This document shows, piece by piece, positions 17,763 through 26,734 of a DNA stretch of 62,785 nt. This DNA comes from an uncultured Bacilli bacterium (GTDB taxonomy: Bacteria; Bacillota_I; Bacilli_A; RF39; UBA660), in assembly GCA_910587535.1 (NCBI GenBank), contig CAJUKM010000002.1, positions 1 to 62,785 on the forward strand, written 5' to 3'. The notes below the pieces were generated by a model. It was not told where the DNA came from. It did not search any database and was given only the letters and a program-made list of their open reading frames with translations. Position numbers and translations under genes: made by a program. Within the stretch, counting starts at the first letter, position 1; each line of letters begins with the position of its first letter.

Positions 17763-17804
17763 GACTATATGCATGATAAGTATTTTCGTGTGTATAGTCT
17801 TTTT
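17763..17804 (+). promoter_or_regulatory. Long hairpin at the transcription start of the polysaccharide operon
   Basis: A 14-bp stem (GACTATATGCATGA with TCGTGTGTATAGTC, including G-U pairs) and a 9-nt loop are followed by TTTTTG. It begins at about +1 of the promoter at 17731-17760. In shape it is an intrinsic terminator, which would make it an attenuator. Because it overlaps the start site, it could instead be an operator palindrome or an mRNA-stabilising 5' hairpin. Confidence 0.6.
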
Positions 17805-17825
17805 GTTTAGAAGGGGATTAGTATT

Positions 17826-18614
17826 ATGAGAGAAGAAGATGTAAAACAAGAAAAAATTTTGGGAGATAACGAGCGAATTTGTATACTCGATACGACGATA
17901 GATGTGTTAACTGCTAGTGAAACAGTATCTCTAGTAGAGAAGTATGTAAAGACGAAAACTCCGCTTCATCTGATGGGAGTAAATGCCGACAAAATAAACG
18001 AAGTTGGACAGAATGAACTCATGAAGAAAATAGTAAATAGTTGTGGAGTTATCAATGCTGATGGAGCTTCGGTGGTTCTCGCTAGCAAATATTTAAAGAA
18101 ACCACTTCCAGAGCGAGTTGCAGGAATAGATTTGATGCAAGACTTAGTCGTTTTAAGTGAACAAAAGAATTATTCCATATATCTTTTAGGTGCAAAGCAG
18201 GAAGTCGTAGAAAAGACTAGAGATGTTCTTTTAGAAAGGCATCCTAAACTAAATGTAAAAGGAATACATAATGGTTATTTTAAAGAAGAAAATTGGAGTG
18301 AGATCGCTTTAGAGTTAAAAGAAGTAAACCCAGATTTTGTGTTCGTAGGTATCACTTCACCTATCAAAGAGTATCTGATAGAATTTTTGCAAAACGAAGG
18401 TTTAAACTGCGTATTTATGGGAGTTGGAGGGAGTTTTGATGTCATATCGGGAAACATACCTAGAGCACCAAAATGGATGCAAAAGATGAATTTAGAGTGG
18501 TTATTTAGAGTAATGCAAGAACCTAAAAGACTTTTTAAGAGATATTTTTTAGGTAATAGTAAATTCATAACTAGCGTTTTTAAAGAAAAACATAGAAGGG
18601 GACCTAAAGCGTGA
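17826..18614 (+). CDS. WecG/TagA/CpsF-family glycosyltransferase (GT26)
   Basis: The 262-aa protein shows the GT26 signature: MGVNADKINE near residue 40-50, INADGASVVLASK near 77-90, RVAGIDLMQDL, and IYLLGAKQEVVEKT, then FVGITSPIKE and MGVGGSFDVISGNIPRAP. The conserved Thr/Asn and the Asp of NADG are the expected active-site residues. In TagA and WecG this family adds ManNAc or ManNAcA to lipid-linked GlcNAc. The basic C-terminal tail (EPKRLFKRYF) is the membrane-binding appendage. It would therefore add the second sugar of the repeat unit. AAGGGGA precedes the ATG. The stop overlaps the next start by 4 bp. Confidence 0.9.
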   Translation: MREEDVKQEKILGDNERICILDTTIDVLTASETVSLVEKYVKTKTPLHLMGVNADKINEVGQNELMKKIVNSCGVINADGASVVLASKYLKKPLPERVAGIDLMQDLVVLSEQKNYSIYLLGAKQEVVEKTRDVLLERHPKLNVKGIHNGYFKEENWSEIALELKEVNPDFVFVGITSPIKEYLIEFLQNEGLNCVFMGVGGSFDVISGNIPRAPKWMQKMNLEWLFRVMQEPKRLFKRYFLGNSKFITSVFKEKHRRGPKA

Positions 18615-19675
18615 GAGTTTTACACATTTCCCGTACAATGGGACAGGGTGGTGCCGAAAAAGTCGTGTACCAGATATGCAAAGAAGCTCATGAAGAGGCG
18701 ATGTTTGTTGCGTCTACTGGTGGAGCACACGTCGAAGAGTTAGAGAAAAATGGCATTAAGCATTTCGTCATACCAGATATCGACAGCAAAAGTCCAATAG
18801 TAATTTTAAGAACATTTTTAATACTTAAGAAAGTTATCAAAAGTGAAAATATAGACGTAGTACATTCTCATCATAGAATGGCAGCATTTTATAGTAGAGT
18901 TTTAAATATTTTTAATAGAAGTTTTAAAAGAGTTTATACAGCTCATAACGTATTTAATAATAAAAGAGGATTACTCAGATATGCTCTTAAAGGTTCTAAG
19001 GTCGTCGCCGTAGGTAATGGAGTAAAAAGCAATCTAACTGGATTTTATGGGATTGATGAAAATAGAGTTGATGTCATTTATAACTCTGTCGAAAGGCCAG
19101 AAAGAATAGATACGCCAAACGATCAGTTTATTCGCGATAAAAAAGATAAAATATTCGTTGCAACAGTTGGAAGAATAAGTGAACAAAAGGGAATGGATGT
19201 GTTCGTCTCAGCTCTTTCGTCAATAATTAAGAGAGACAGAAATGTCTATGGGGTAATCATCGGCGATGGCGAAGATAGAGAGAAGTTAGAACAACAAGTA
19301 GCAAACCTCGAAATACAGGACAACATAATATTTTTAGGTTTTAGAAAAGATATATTTGCACTGATAAAAGCGATGGACTTTGTAGTACTGTCTTCTAGAT
19401 GGGAAGGATTTCCTCTTACGCCGATCGAAACTTTTTCAGTAGGCAAAACTATTATTGTTTCCGATATAGAAGGAAATAATGAAATCGTCGATGGGACAAA
19501 CGGATTATTGTTTGAGAAAGATAACGTCGAAGAACTTAAAGTCAGAATTGAAGAATTATGTTACGATGTGGAAAAGAGAGAAAATTTAGAAAAAGAGGCT
19601 TTGAAGAGCTTTTCTCAAAAATACAGTTATGAAGTATTTATAGAGAATTATCAAAAACTATATAAAAATTTATAG
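18611..19675 (+). CDS. Glycosyltransferase family 4 (GT-B)
   Basis: The 354-aa protein starts at a GTG coupled to the upstream stop (GTGA). The N-terminal Rossmann domain begins VLHISRTMGQGGAEKVV, the glycine-rich acceptor loop of GT4 enzymes. The C-terminal domain has VGRISEQKGMDVFVSAL, VIIGDGEDREKLE and the EGFPLTPIE motif (SSRWEGFPLTPIETFSVGK), whose glutamates bind the nucleotide sugar. It is a retaining transferase that extends the lipid-linked oligosaccharide on the cytoplasmic side. Donor and linkage are unknown. Confidence 0.9.
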   Translation: MRVLHISRTMGQGGAEKVVYQICKEAHEEAMFVASTGGAHVEELEKNGIKHFVIPDIDSKSPIVILRTFLILKKVIKSENIDVVHSHHRMAAFYSRVLNIFNRSFKRVYTAHNVFNNKRGLLRYALKGSKVVAVGNGVKSNLTGFYGIDENRVDVIYNSVERPERIDTPNDQFIRDKKDKIFVATVGRISEQKGMDVFVSALSSIIKRDRNVYGVIIGDGEDREKLEQQVANLEIQDNIIFLGFRKDIFALIKAMDFVVLSSRWEGFPLTPIETFSVGKTIIVSDIEGNNEIVDGTNGLLFEKDNVEELKVRIEELCYDVEKRENLEKEALKSFSQKYSYEVFIENYQKLYKNL

Positions 19676-19689
19676 CGAGGGTGATATAC

Positions 19690-20400
19690 ATGATACCTAA
19701 AAAAATACATTATTGTTGGTTCGGTGGAAAACCTCTTCCTCCATTAGCTAAAAAATGTATCGATTCTTGGAAAAAAAAGTGCCCAGATTACGAAATCGTC
19801 GAATGGAATGAGACAAATTTTGATATCGAGTGCAGTAAATTCGTCAAAGATGCTTATGCAAATGGGGCATGGGCATTCGTCTCGGATTATGCTCGGTTGA
19901 AAATTATATATGAAAACGGTGGAATCTATCTAGATACCGATGTCGAAGTTTTAAAAAATTTGGATCCTCTTTTAGAAGAGAAGTGCTACTTTGCCGTTCA
20001 GCAAGACGGGAGTTTAGTTGCTACTGGTCTAGGATTCGGTGGAGAAAAGGGTTCTATAATATTAAAAGAGATGTTGGATTTATACGACAATACTGTATTC
20101 AATAACGATAAAAGAGAAGATATCGCTTGTCCCATTTTGAATACTTTAGTGCTCAAGAAGCACGGGTATGAATATAGTGAAGAAAAAATTTATTTAGAAG
20201 ATATCGACACGACGATTTTTCCACCGAAATATTTCGATCCGATAGCACCCGGTGATAGTAAAGATTTGAGCTGTGCAGAGACTTTTTCTATCCACCATTA
20301 CAGTGCTACTTGGACCCCAAAGAAGACGAGGCTTAAAAGAACTATAGTGAATATACTTGGGCAAAAAAACGTCAATAAGATTAAAAAAATATTTAAATGA
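19690..20400 (+). CDS. DXD-type glycosyltransferase (capsular polysaccharide synthesis)
   Basis: The 236-aa protein begins IPKKIHYCWFGGKPLPPLAK, the start of the Gly_transf_sug (OCH1/mannosyltransferase-like) family. The donor-binding motif GGIYLDTDVEVLKNLD lies near residue 76-91, with the DXD aspartates preceded by YARLKIIYENG. The C-terminus has SIHHYSATW, a typical histidine-tryptophan end of the catalytic core. GAGGGTGAT serves ATG 19690; the in-frame GTG at 19681 overlaps that ribosome binding site. It is the third extension enzyme of the locus. The sugar transferred is unknown. Confidence 0.88.
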   Translation: MIPKKIHYCWFGGKPLPPLAKKCIDSWKKKCPDYEIVEWNETNFDIECSKFVKDAYANGAWAFVSDYARLKIIYENGGIYLDTDVEVLKNLDPLLEEKCYFAVQQDGSLVATGLGFGGEKGSIILKEMLDLYDNTVFNNDKREDIACPILNTLVLKKHGYEYSEEKIYLEDIDTTIFPPKYFDPIAPGDSKDLSCAETFSIHHYSATWTPKKTRLKRTIVNILGQKNVNKIKKIFK

Positions 20401-20408
20401 GGTATGGT

Positions 20409-21650
20409 ATGAAAAAATTTTTTGTTCAATTAGTTATCATATTCGTTTTATTTAATAACGTATTCTTTAATATACTTCCATTACCTTCGTTTTTCAGCTA
20501 TTGGGATGAACTGTTGGAATTATCAATAATTGCAGTGAGTATCATCGTTCTTCTGAAAAATAAAACGCCGATTAAAAAAAATTATTTCTTTATGTATCTA
20601 GTAATCGCCGTGATGATATCGATAGGGTTACTGGGTAATTTCATATTCGAGTATGTATCAGGATATTCACATATCATCAAGGATGTTGTGGGATTTTGTA
20701 AATTTCCTTTAGCGTTCATATTCTTAAAGAATTTAGATTACGATGAGAAGATATCTGAATACATAACAGATGGGTTTATGAAAGTCATAAGACTAATAGT
20801 CATCGCGATTTTCTTTTTTGGAATAATTAGCATATTTAAAGATATCGGAATGTCCCAAAATGAGATCAGAAACGGAATTAGACCATATATGTTCATGTTC
20901 TCACATCCAACTTACTTGGTACTATCGTCTCTTTTCATGTTGGTCTTAATAGATTCTTATAGTTTCAAAAAGGACAAAAATCAAATCGTATATGAACTGA
21001 TGCTGATTTTAATCATACTTTTGACAATGAGAACAAAGGGAGTTGTAATCGCCGCTTTATATCTTTTCATCCGTTACTTTGGTAAAGCCTTTAAAAAGTA
21101 TAAAGTACTGTATTATATAGGTGGCGCTGGTATCGCTTTGACAGCGGCTTTAGATAAGATATTGTTGTATGTTTCTTATAGTTCTTCTCCTAGAGAAGCA
21201 CTGTATAAGGGTTCATTGACTCTTTTAAAAACATGTTTCCCTTTTGGAAGTGGATTTGCATCTTTTGCATCTCATATATCTGCAGTATCTAATTCTTTAG
21301 TTTATGATTTCATCCATATACCATATTATTGGGTCGAAAGTGGAAACGAACTATCGGTATTAGGAGATGCTGGATTGGCGTATTATATAGGTCAATTCGG
21401 AATAGTGGGATCTGTACTTTTCGTAATGCTCATAATTAATATCTATAAAATTTCCATCCAAAAAGTCGACAACAAGCTACCGATTAACATATTTTGGCTA
21501 TACGTTTTAGTAGCATTGACGACAGAGTCGATTCTCATAAATTCTGGTATAGAATTAGTTTTGATGTTACTTTTGATATGCGGATTAAATAAGAAAAGTG
21601 GTGAGATATGTGAAGAAAGTTCTGATCATCAGCGAGAAGTACTCGCCTAA
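20409..21650 (+). CDS. Polysaccharide polymerase (Wzy/O-antigen ligase-like)
   Basis: The 413-aa protein has about ten to twelve hydrophobic segments and an extracellular loop of about 60 residues around 285-330, the architecture of Wzy polymerases and O-antigen ligases. Sequence motifs are weak, as usual in this family. ATG 20409 with GAGG a few bases upstream is preferred over the ATG at 20397, which overlaps the previous stop (ATGA) and lacks a ribosome binding site. The position between glycosyltransferases and the flippase supports a role as polymerase of exported repeat units. The end overlaps the next gene by about 40 bp. Confidence 0.8.
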   Translation: MKKFFVQLVIIFVLFNNVFFNILPLPSFFSYWDELLELSIIAVSIIVLLKNKTPIKKNYFFMYLVIAVMISIGLLGNFIFEYVSGYSHIIKDVVGFCKFPLAFIFLKNLDYDEKISEYITDGFMKVIRLIVIAIFFFGIISIFKDIGMSQNEIRNGIRPYMFMFSHPTYLVLSSLFMLVLIDSYSFKKDKNQIVYELMLILIILLTMRTKGVVIAALYLFIRYFGKAFKKYKVLYYIGGAGIALTAALDKILLYVSYSSSPREALYKGSLTLLKTCFPFGSGFASFASHISAVSNSLVYDFIHIPYYWVESGNELSVLGDAGLAYYIGQFGIVGSVLFVMLIINIYKISIQKVDNKLPINIFWLYVLVALTTESILINSGIELVLMLLLICGLNKKSGEICEESSDHQREVLA

Positions 21651-22740
21651 TTTAGGAGATGCAGTCATATTCGATCAAGTATATAGCATCTTAAAGGACA
21701 AATTCGAGATCGAATCGTTAGATCTTTCGGGCAGGAAGCAGATCGATAGTAGTGAAAAGTTTCACAATGCGTCGAACTATAAAAAGAGTTTTAAAAGTAT
21801 TATTAAAAAAGTGTTTAAAATGTTTGGAATTTTCGTCTATGGTAATACATTAAAAGAGACGATAGAAAATTTTAAAAAAGCGTTTAAAACTCTAGTTATA
21901 GAGTTCGAGCCCGATTGCATACTTTTTGCAGGGGGACAACTTTTCATGGATAGCTTTTTAGAACAGATTTTATATGTCGTCCTTTATGCAGAAAAAAAGG
22001 GCATAAAGGTTATCTTTAATGCCTGTGGATGTTCTAATATCGATAGTCTATATGAAAAGAAAAGTTTAAAAAGAATTGTACACAGTGAAGCTACTAAATA
22101 TATTTCCATGAGAGATCACTACGAGGTGATTAAAAATTACGAAGGAAATATAAAAAAAGTATACGATACATTCGATACAGCTCTTTTGTCTCATAAAATA
22201 TACGACGTCCCTCTTTTAAAAAAGAAGGAATTCGGAGTGGGCATCATGCTAGATAGAAACATATCTCGCGAAGTACAGCGGACATTTTGGAGAAATGTGA
22301 TATCCTTTTTGGAAAGTCAAAAGAAAGATTATGAGATATTTTGTAACGGTAGTATCGAAGATTACGATTTTTCTTTAGAGATTCTCAAAAGTTTAGAAAT
22401 TGATAACGAGAGAATTGCTAAGCAGCCGACTTCTTCTAAAGAATTGGTCGAGTGTATTAATAGATACGAGAAGACGATATCGATGAGATTACATTCTTTG
22501 ATAATCGCCTATTCGTACGATATACCAACGATAGCGATTTCTTGGAATCCCAAGGTAGATGAGTTCTATAGAAAAATAGGTAAAAGTGAATGCTGCCTAA
22601 AATTGACAGATCATTTTGAAGATGTAAAAAATGCTATTACGAGATTGGACGCAAGTTTCTTAAATCGCAATATCAAAGATGAAATTGAAGCATCGATCGA
22701 AAAAAACATTTCATCGATCTTAAAAATAATCGAAGATTAG
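21610..22740 (+). CDS. Polysaccharide pyruvyl transferase-family protein
   Basis: The 376-aa protein opens VLIISEKYSPNLGDAVIFD, the N-terminal GDaii motif of the PS_pyruv_trans family. It later has ILFAGGQLFMDSFL (the GGG/GGQ loop), YISMRDHYEVIKNY, and near the C-terminus SMRLHSLIIAYSYDIPTIAI, the histidine motif RxH of the family. Such enzymes add ketal pyruvate to sugars, giving the polymer a negative charge. GTG 21610 behind GGTGAG is the likely start; a GTG pair at 21598/21601 is also in frame. The gene overlaps the polymerase gene in another frame, implying coupled translation. Confidence 0.85.
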   Translation: MKKVLIISEKYSPNLGDAVIFDQVYSILKDKFEIESLDLSGRKQIDSSEKFHNASNYKKSFKSIIKKVFKMFGIFVYGNTLKETIENFKKAFKTLVIEFEPDCILFAGGQLFMDSFLEQILYVVLYAEKKGIKVIFNACGCSNIDSLYEKKSLKRIVHSEATKYISMRDHYEVIKNYEGNIKKVYDTFDTALLSHKIYDVPLLKKKEFGVGIMLDRNISREVQRTFWRNVISFLESQKKDYEIFCNGSIEDYDFSLEILKSLEIDNERIAKQPTSSKELVECINRYEKTISMRLHSLIIAYSYDIPTIAISWNPKVDEFYRKIGKSECCLKLTDHFEDVKNAITRLDASFLNRNIKDEIEASIEKNISSILKIIED

Positions 22741-22757
22741 AGAGGATATACTACTAA

Positions 22758-24146
22758 ATGAGCAAGAAAAAAGATTTAGTGAAAAACACATTTATTATAT
22801 TATTAGGTAAAGTGTGCACACAATTTTTATCTTTTTTTCTCATGCCATTATATACGAATGTCTTAAGTTCTTCAGAGTATGGAACAGTCGATCTCATCAT
22901 AACCTATGTAGCTTTATTTGTACCAGTTATAACTTTACAGATAGAGATGGGACTGTTTAGAAATCTGATCGACTTTAGAGAAGATGAGAAAGCAAGGGTG
23001 AGGGTAGTCACTTCGGGACTGAGAAGATTATGCTTGCAGCTCATCGCTTTCGTAGTTATATTTACTGTTTTAAATTTATTCGTAAAAATACCTCATGGAA
23101 TTTATATACTTTTGTGTATAATATTTACGATGACCTCAAACGTCTTGTTGCAAATTGCCAGAGGTAATGGAGATAACGTCGGCTATTCTTGTGCAAGTGT
23201 AATAGCTGGAGTTTCAACTGTTCTTTTAAACATATTATTTTTAATCTTCTTGAAATTTAAAATAGAAGGGATGCTTTTATCTTCAGCACTAGCTAATCTG
23301 ATTGCGACGATATATCTATTTTTCAGATGTAAATTATATAAATTGATAGATATAAAAGCAAGAGACAAAAAAACAGAGAGAGAACTTTTAAAGTATTCTT
23401 TACCTCTTGTGCCAAACGGGTTAATTTGGTGGATAATAAACGTATCCGATCGAACGATCATAACTATCTTTTTAGGAATGGCGGTAAACGGCATATATGC
23501 TGTATCGAATAAGTTTTCTAACATATTGATCCAAGTCTTCAACGTTTTCAATCTATCTTGGACTGAGTCGGCATCTATCCATATTAAAGATGACGATAGA
23601 GATGCATTCTTCAGCGATATATTCGATGTCATAATAAAACTTTTTTCATCGGTTTGTATACTGTTGATATTGTCTATGCCTCTTATTTTTGACATTTTAG
23701 TGGGTACCGAATTTAGAGAAGCGTATCAATACATACCTCTTTTATTAATCGGCATGTTGTTCAACATAGTTGTGTCGTTTATAGGTAGTATCTATGTATC
23801 TTTAAAATTGACCAAACAGGTCGCAGAGACATCTTTTTACTCGGGTTTACTAAATATTTTGATAAATGTACTATTTGTCAAGCTTATCGGAATATATGCC
23901 GCAATCATAAGCACGATAATCGCATTCTTGTCGATGAGTATATATAGATATATAGATGTCAAGAAATATATAAATTTAAAGATTAATGTTAGAAATGTCG
24001 CAACGATAATAGTTTTATTTATAATAAGTGCAGGAATTTATTATATAGGATATAATGTACTTACTATTTGTCTCAGTCTGATATTAATATTTACTATCGC
24101 ATATCTCAATAGAAATGTATTTGCTTTTCTTTCAAAAAAGCGATAA
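22758..24146 (+). CDS. Oligosaccharide repeat-unit flippase (Wzx, MOP superfamily)
   Basis: The 462-aa protein has 12-14 membrane helices and starts KNTFIILLGKVCTQFLSFFL, with PLYTNVLSSSEYGTVDLI, the typical first two helices of Wzx-type polysaccharide transporters. SLPLVPNGLIWWIINVSDRT in the middle is the start of the second half, which repeats the fold. It would flip undecaprenyl-linked repeat units to the outside for Wzy. AGAGGATATACTAA lies before the ATG. It ends the glycan-assembly part of the operon; the LCP gene follows 32 bp later. Confidence 0.9.
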   Translation: MSKKKDLVKNTFIILLGKVCTQFLSFFLMPLYTNVLSSSEYGTVDLIITYVALFVPVITLQIEMGLFRNLIDFREDEKARVRVVTSGLRRLCLQLIAFVVIFTVLNLFVKIPHGIYILLCIIFTMTSNVLLQIARGNGDNVGYSCASVIAGVSTVLLNILFLIFLKFKIEGMLLSSALANLIATIYLFFRCKLYKLIDIKARDKKTERELLKYSLPLVPNGLIWWIINVSDRTIITIFLGMAVNGIYAVSNKFSNILIQVFNVFNLSWTESASIHIKDDDRDAFFSDIFDVIIKLFSSVCILLILSMPLIFDILVGTEFREAYQYIPLLLIGMLFNIVVSFIGSIYVSLKLTKQVAETSFYSGLLNILINVLFVKLIGIYAAIISTIIAFLSMSIYRYIDVKKYINLKINVRNVATIIVLFIISAGIYYIGYNVLTICLSLILIFTIAYLNRNVFAFLSKKR

Positions 24147-24178
24147 AAAAATGAATTAAGAAAAAAGGTGATTATAAA

Positions 24179-25720
24179 ATGTCTAACGCTAAGGCTAAAT
24201 TAATAAAAAATAAAGTTAAGCAGGAAAGTAGAAATGAGACAGAAGAAAAATGGGTGTCTTCAACTCCAGGTATCGAAAAAAGGGATAGAGGAAAAAAGTT
24301 TAATATTTTTAACATTATTGGTATGTTATCCGTCGTAGTAAGTCTTGTAATATTGGCTAAATTTGAATATAAAATATTTAAATTAAACGTATTGCCATTT
24401 AAATATTTTGCACTGATATCGCTAGCGATATCCATAGTCTGGCTAGTGTTATCTTTTATAAGTATAAAACAGAGAAGTAGAATCATAAAGACTTTAGGAG
24501 TTATATGTTTGATCGTGATTTCTGGTGTGTCGATAATTGCAACTCCTTATCTACAAAATACTGAAAAGTTTTTACAGGGAACACAAGTTAAAAAAGACTT
24601 TCTTTCTTATTCAGTACTCACTTTAAAAGATTCTAATTTTGATCGAATTGATGATCTCAAAGAAAAGTCGATTTCATATTTAAAGGACGACTACAACGAT
24701 GTATTAAAGGCTAATCTAAAAATCGAGTTTAAAGAGAGAGTAGAAGAAGATTTCAGTTTAATGACAGAGTCATTTTTAGAAGGAAAAGTAGATGCTATAG
24801 TTTTAGAAAGTGGACATCTCGCTCTTGCAAAAGATGAAATAGAAGACTTTGAAGATAAAATAAAGATCATTTATGAATTCAACGTCGAAATATCTAATAA
24901 GATAAAACCATCCGATAAAGATGTAAAAGTTTCAGAGGAATCGTTTATTTTGTACATAAGTGGTATAGACCAATACGGAAAAGTAAAATCGGTTCGAGGA
25001 AGAAGCGACGTAAATCAGTTAGTAGTCGTAAATCCTAATAGTAAAAAAGTTTTGATCGTAAATACACCTAGAGATTATTACGTTCAGCTCCATGGAACGA
25101 CAGGGCTAAAAGATAAGCTCACACATGCAGGTGTGTATGGAATCGAAAAGAGCGTTACGACATTAGAAGATCTATATGATACAAAAATTAACTATTATCT
25201 GAGAGTTAACTTCAACACTTTGATAAAAGTGGTAGATGTAATAGGGGGAATCGATGTCATTTCCGACAAAGCGTTTACTCCACATACCGATAGAAGTGTT
25301 CGCGTAGTAAAGGGATTGAACCATTTCAATGGAAAAGCAGCACTTGCCTATGCAAGAGAACGATATGCTTATGCATCTGGTGACAGACACAGAGGTGAAA
25401 ATCAGCAGCAAGTAATAACTGCCATTATAGATAAACTTACTAGTTCTGAAGTGCTCATGAACAAGTATAACGACATATTAGAAACTTTAGATGGAACATT
25501 CCAAACGAGTATGCCTGTAGATAAGATAACTTCCCTCATAAGGTTTCAACTCGATAAAATGCCAAAATGGGAAATAAACAGTATAGCAGTAGATGGTTAT
25601 AACAGCAGCAACTATACATATAGCATGGGTTCTAATCGTAAATTATATGTCATGGAGCCTAATCTCGATAGCGTAAATAAAGCTAAAGAGAAAATCAAAG
25701 GAGTTTTGGATGAGAATTAA
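24179..25720 (+). CDS. LytR-CpsA-Psr (LCP) family glycopolymer transferase
   Basis: The 513-aa protein has a basic cytoplasmic N-terminus, three membrane helices (about 40-125) and an accessory domain (about 135-240). The LCP domain begins near 260 (FILYISGIDQYGKVKSVRGR). Its catalytic arginines and aspartates are seen in SDVNQLVVVNPNSKKVLIVN, TPRDYYV, LTHAGVYGIEKSV and YARERYAYASGDRHRGENQQ. LCP enzymes attach lipid-linked polymers to peptidoglycan, so here they would anchor the capsule to the wall. AAAAGGTGAT precedes the ATG. The end overlaps the next gene by 11 bp. Confidence 0.92.
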   Translation: MSNAKAKLIKNKVKQESRNETEEKWVSSTPGIEKRDRGKKFNIFNIIGMLSVVVSLVILAKFEYKIFKLNVLPFKYFALISLAISIVWLVLSFISIKQRSRIIKTLGVICLIVISGVSIIATPYLQNTEKFLQGTQVKKDFLSYSVLTLKDSNFDRIDDLKEKSISYLKDDYNDVLKANLKIEFKERVEEDFSLMTESFLEGKVDAIVLESGHLALAKDEIEDFEDKIKIIYEFNVEISNKIKPSDKDVKVSEESFILYISGIDQYGKVKSVRGRSDVNQLVVVNPNSKKVLIVNTPRDYYVQLHGTTGLKDKLTHAGVYGIEKSVTTLEDLYDTKINYYLRVNFNTLIKVVDVIGGIDVISDKAFTPHTDRSVRVVKGLNHFNGKAALAYARERYAYASGDRHRGENQQQVITAIIDKLTSSEVLMNKYNDILETLDGTFQTSMPVDKITSLIRFQLDKMPKWEINSIAVDGYNSSNYTYSMGSNRKLYVMEPNLDSVNKAKEKIKGVLDEN

Positions 25721-26651
25721 AAGAGCAATTCTTTGTATTTTGCTCTTTACGATATCTTTAACTATATTTTTATTCTCAGGTCAAAATGGCTCTAAGAGTG
25801 TTGCGATAAGCGATAAATTTACTGTTAAAGTAATAGATAAATATGAACGTATTACTGACACAAAGATCAATGCCTCAAGAAAGAATGAGATAGTAAACAG
25901 TTCTAGATTTAAAGTTAGAAAGACAGCTCACTTTGCGATTTATTTCGTACTAGGACTCGTAGCATATCTATTGCTGTCGACATATAATCTTAAATATCCG
26001 CTGTTATGGGCAATCTGTTTTTCTTTCCTATTTGCCTGCAGCGACGAAGTACACCAGTTGTTTTCACACGGCAGAACCGCGAGAGTGTTCGATGTATTTA
26101 TCGATACGACAGGAGCGATGTGTGGAATATTATTTACAAAAATGGTAAGTAAAATATTTAAAAAAACTAGAAGGAGTAAAGTTATGAAAAGAAGAGGATT
26201 TGAAAAGATAAGTTTTGAACAATTTAAAAAGGATATATCAGAGAATGAAAATCTATATAGGGAGTATGAACTTCCGAAGAGAGATTCCATGAGAACAGCT
26301 TGTTATGATATATATATTTTAGAAGATTTTACTATTAATCCTAATGAGATCAAGAAGATTCCAACAGGATTAAAATCCTATTTTGAAGACGACGAAGTTT
26401 TAATGTTAATAGTCAGAAGCAGTATGGGATTTAAGTACAATATCAGATTGTGCAATCAAGTAGGAATAATCGATGCCGATTATTATGACAATGCTGACAA
26501 CGAAGGTCACATGTGGCTTCGAATACAAAATGAAGGAGACAAAGCTGTAACGTTTAAAAAAGGAGATGCCATAGCGCAAGGTTTATTCTTAAAATATTTG
26601 ACGACTGATGATGATAGCACTGTCGGTCAAGATAGAAGAAGCGACTATTAA
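25710..26651 (+). CDS. VanZ-like membrane domain fused in frame to a dUTPase-like domain
   Basis: The 313-aa frame has two unrelated halves. Residues 1-150 are a VanZ-like protein with about four membrane helices and the signatures FLFSGQNG, KTAHFAIYFVLGLVAYLLL, SDEVHQLFSHGRTARVFDV and DTTGAMCG. Residues about 159-313 form a trimeric-dUTPase-like domain: RSSMGFK (motif II), NQVGIIDADYYDN (motif III) and KKGDAIAQGLF (motif IV). The usual glycine-rich motif V is replaced by a short end, QDRRSDY. A perfect AAGGAG sits 7 nt before an internal ATG at 26184 exactly at the junction, so the dUTPase may also be made alone. AAGGAG also precedes the ATG at 25710. Confidence 0.75.
   Translation: MRIKRAILCILLFTISLTIFLFSGQNGSKSVAISDKFTVKVIDKYERITDTKINASRKNEIVNSSRFKVRKTAHFAIYFVLGLVAYLLLSTYNLKYPLLWAICFSFLFACSDEVHQLFSHGRTARVFDVFIDTTGAMCGILFTKMVSKIFKKTRRSKVMKRRGFEKISFEQFKKDISENENLYREYELPKRDSMRTACYDIYILEDFTINPNEIKKIPTGLKSYFEDDEVLMLIVRSSMGFKYNIRLCNQVGIIDADYYDNADNEGHMWLRIQNEGDKAVTFKKGDAIAQGLFLKYLTTDDDSTVGQDRRSDY
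26184..26651 (+). CDS. dUTPase-like protein, probable internal start within the VanZ fusion frame
   Basis: This is an in-frame alternative product of the entry at 25710. AAGGAG (26171-26176) is followed after 7 nt by ATG 26184, giving a 155-aa protein, close to the normal length of trimeric dUTPases (about 145-155). It begins KRRGFEKISFEQFKKD and covers the complete dUTPase-like fold, except that motif V is shortened. dUTPases hydrolyse dUTP to dUMP and pyrophosphate, keeping uracil out of DNA. Its place inside a polysaccharide locus suggests a chance operon position or fusion. Whether it is active without motif V is uncertain. Confidence 0.6.
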   Translation: MKRRGFEKISFEQFKKDISENENLYREYELPKRDSMRTACYDIYILEDFTINPNEIKKIPTGLKSYFEDDEVLMLIVRSSMGFKYNIRLCNQVGIIDADYYDNADNEGHMWLRIQNEGDKAVTFKKGDAIAQGLFLKYLTTDDDSTVGQDRRSDY

Positions 26652-26690
26652 AGTCTCTTTTTTTATTATTAGATCCTTGATTTTTATATG

Positions 26691-26719
26691 TACTTATGGT
26701 AAAGTATTTACAGTATAAT
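26691..26719 (+). promoter_or_regulatory. Candidate promoter of the kinase-phosphatase pair
   Basis: A perfect TATAAT (26714-26719) has a weak -35 TACTTA at 17 bp. A small hairpin (GACT/AGTC) with a T-run at about 26644-26663 just upstream may end the previous operon. Confidence 0.5.
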
Positions 26720-26734
26720 AAAGGGGAGTAGAGT

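Noticed and set aside
23183..23695. 170-codon minus-strand frame inside the Wzx flippase gene
   Set aside because: The plus-strand frame is a clear flippase with conserved motifs; the antisense frame has no start signal.
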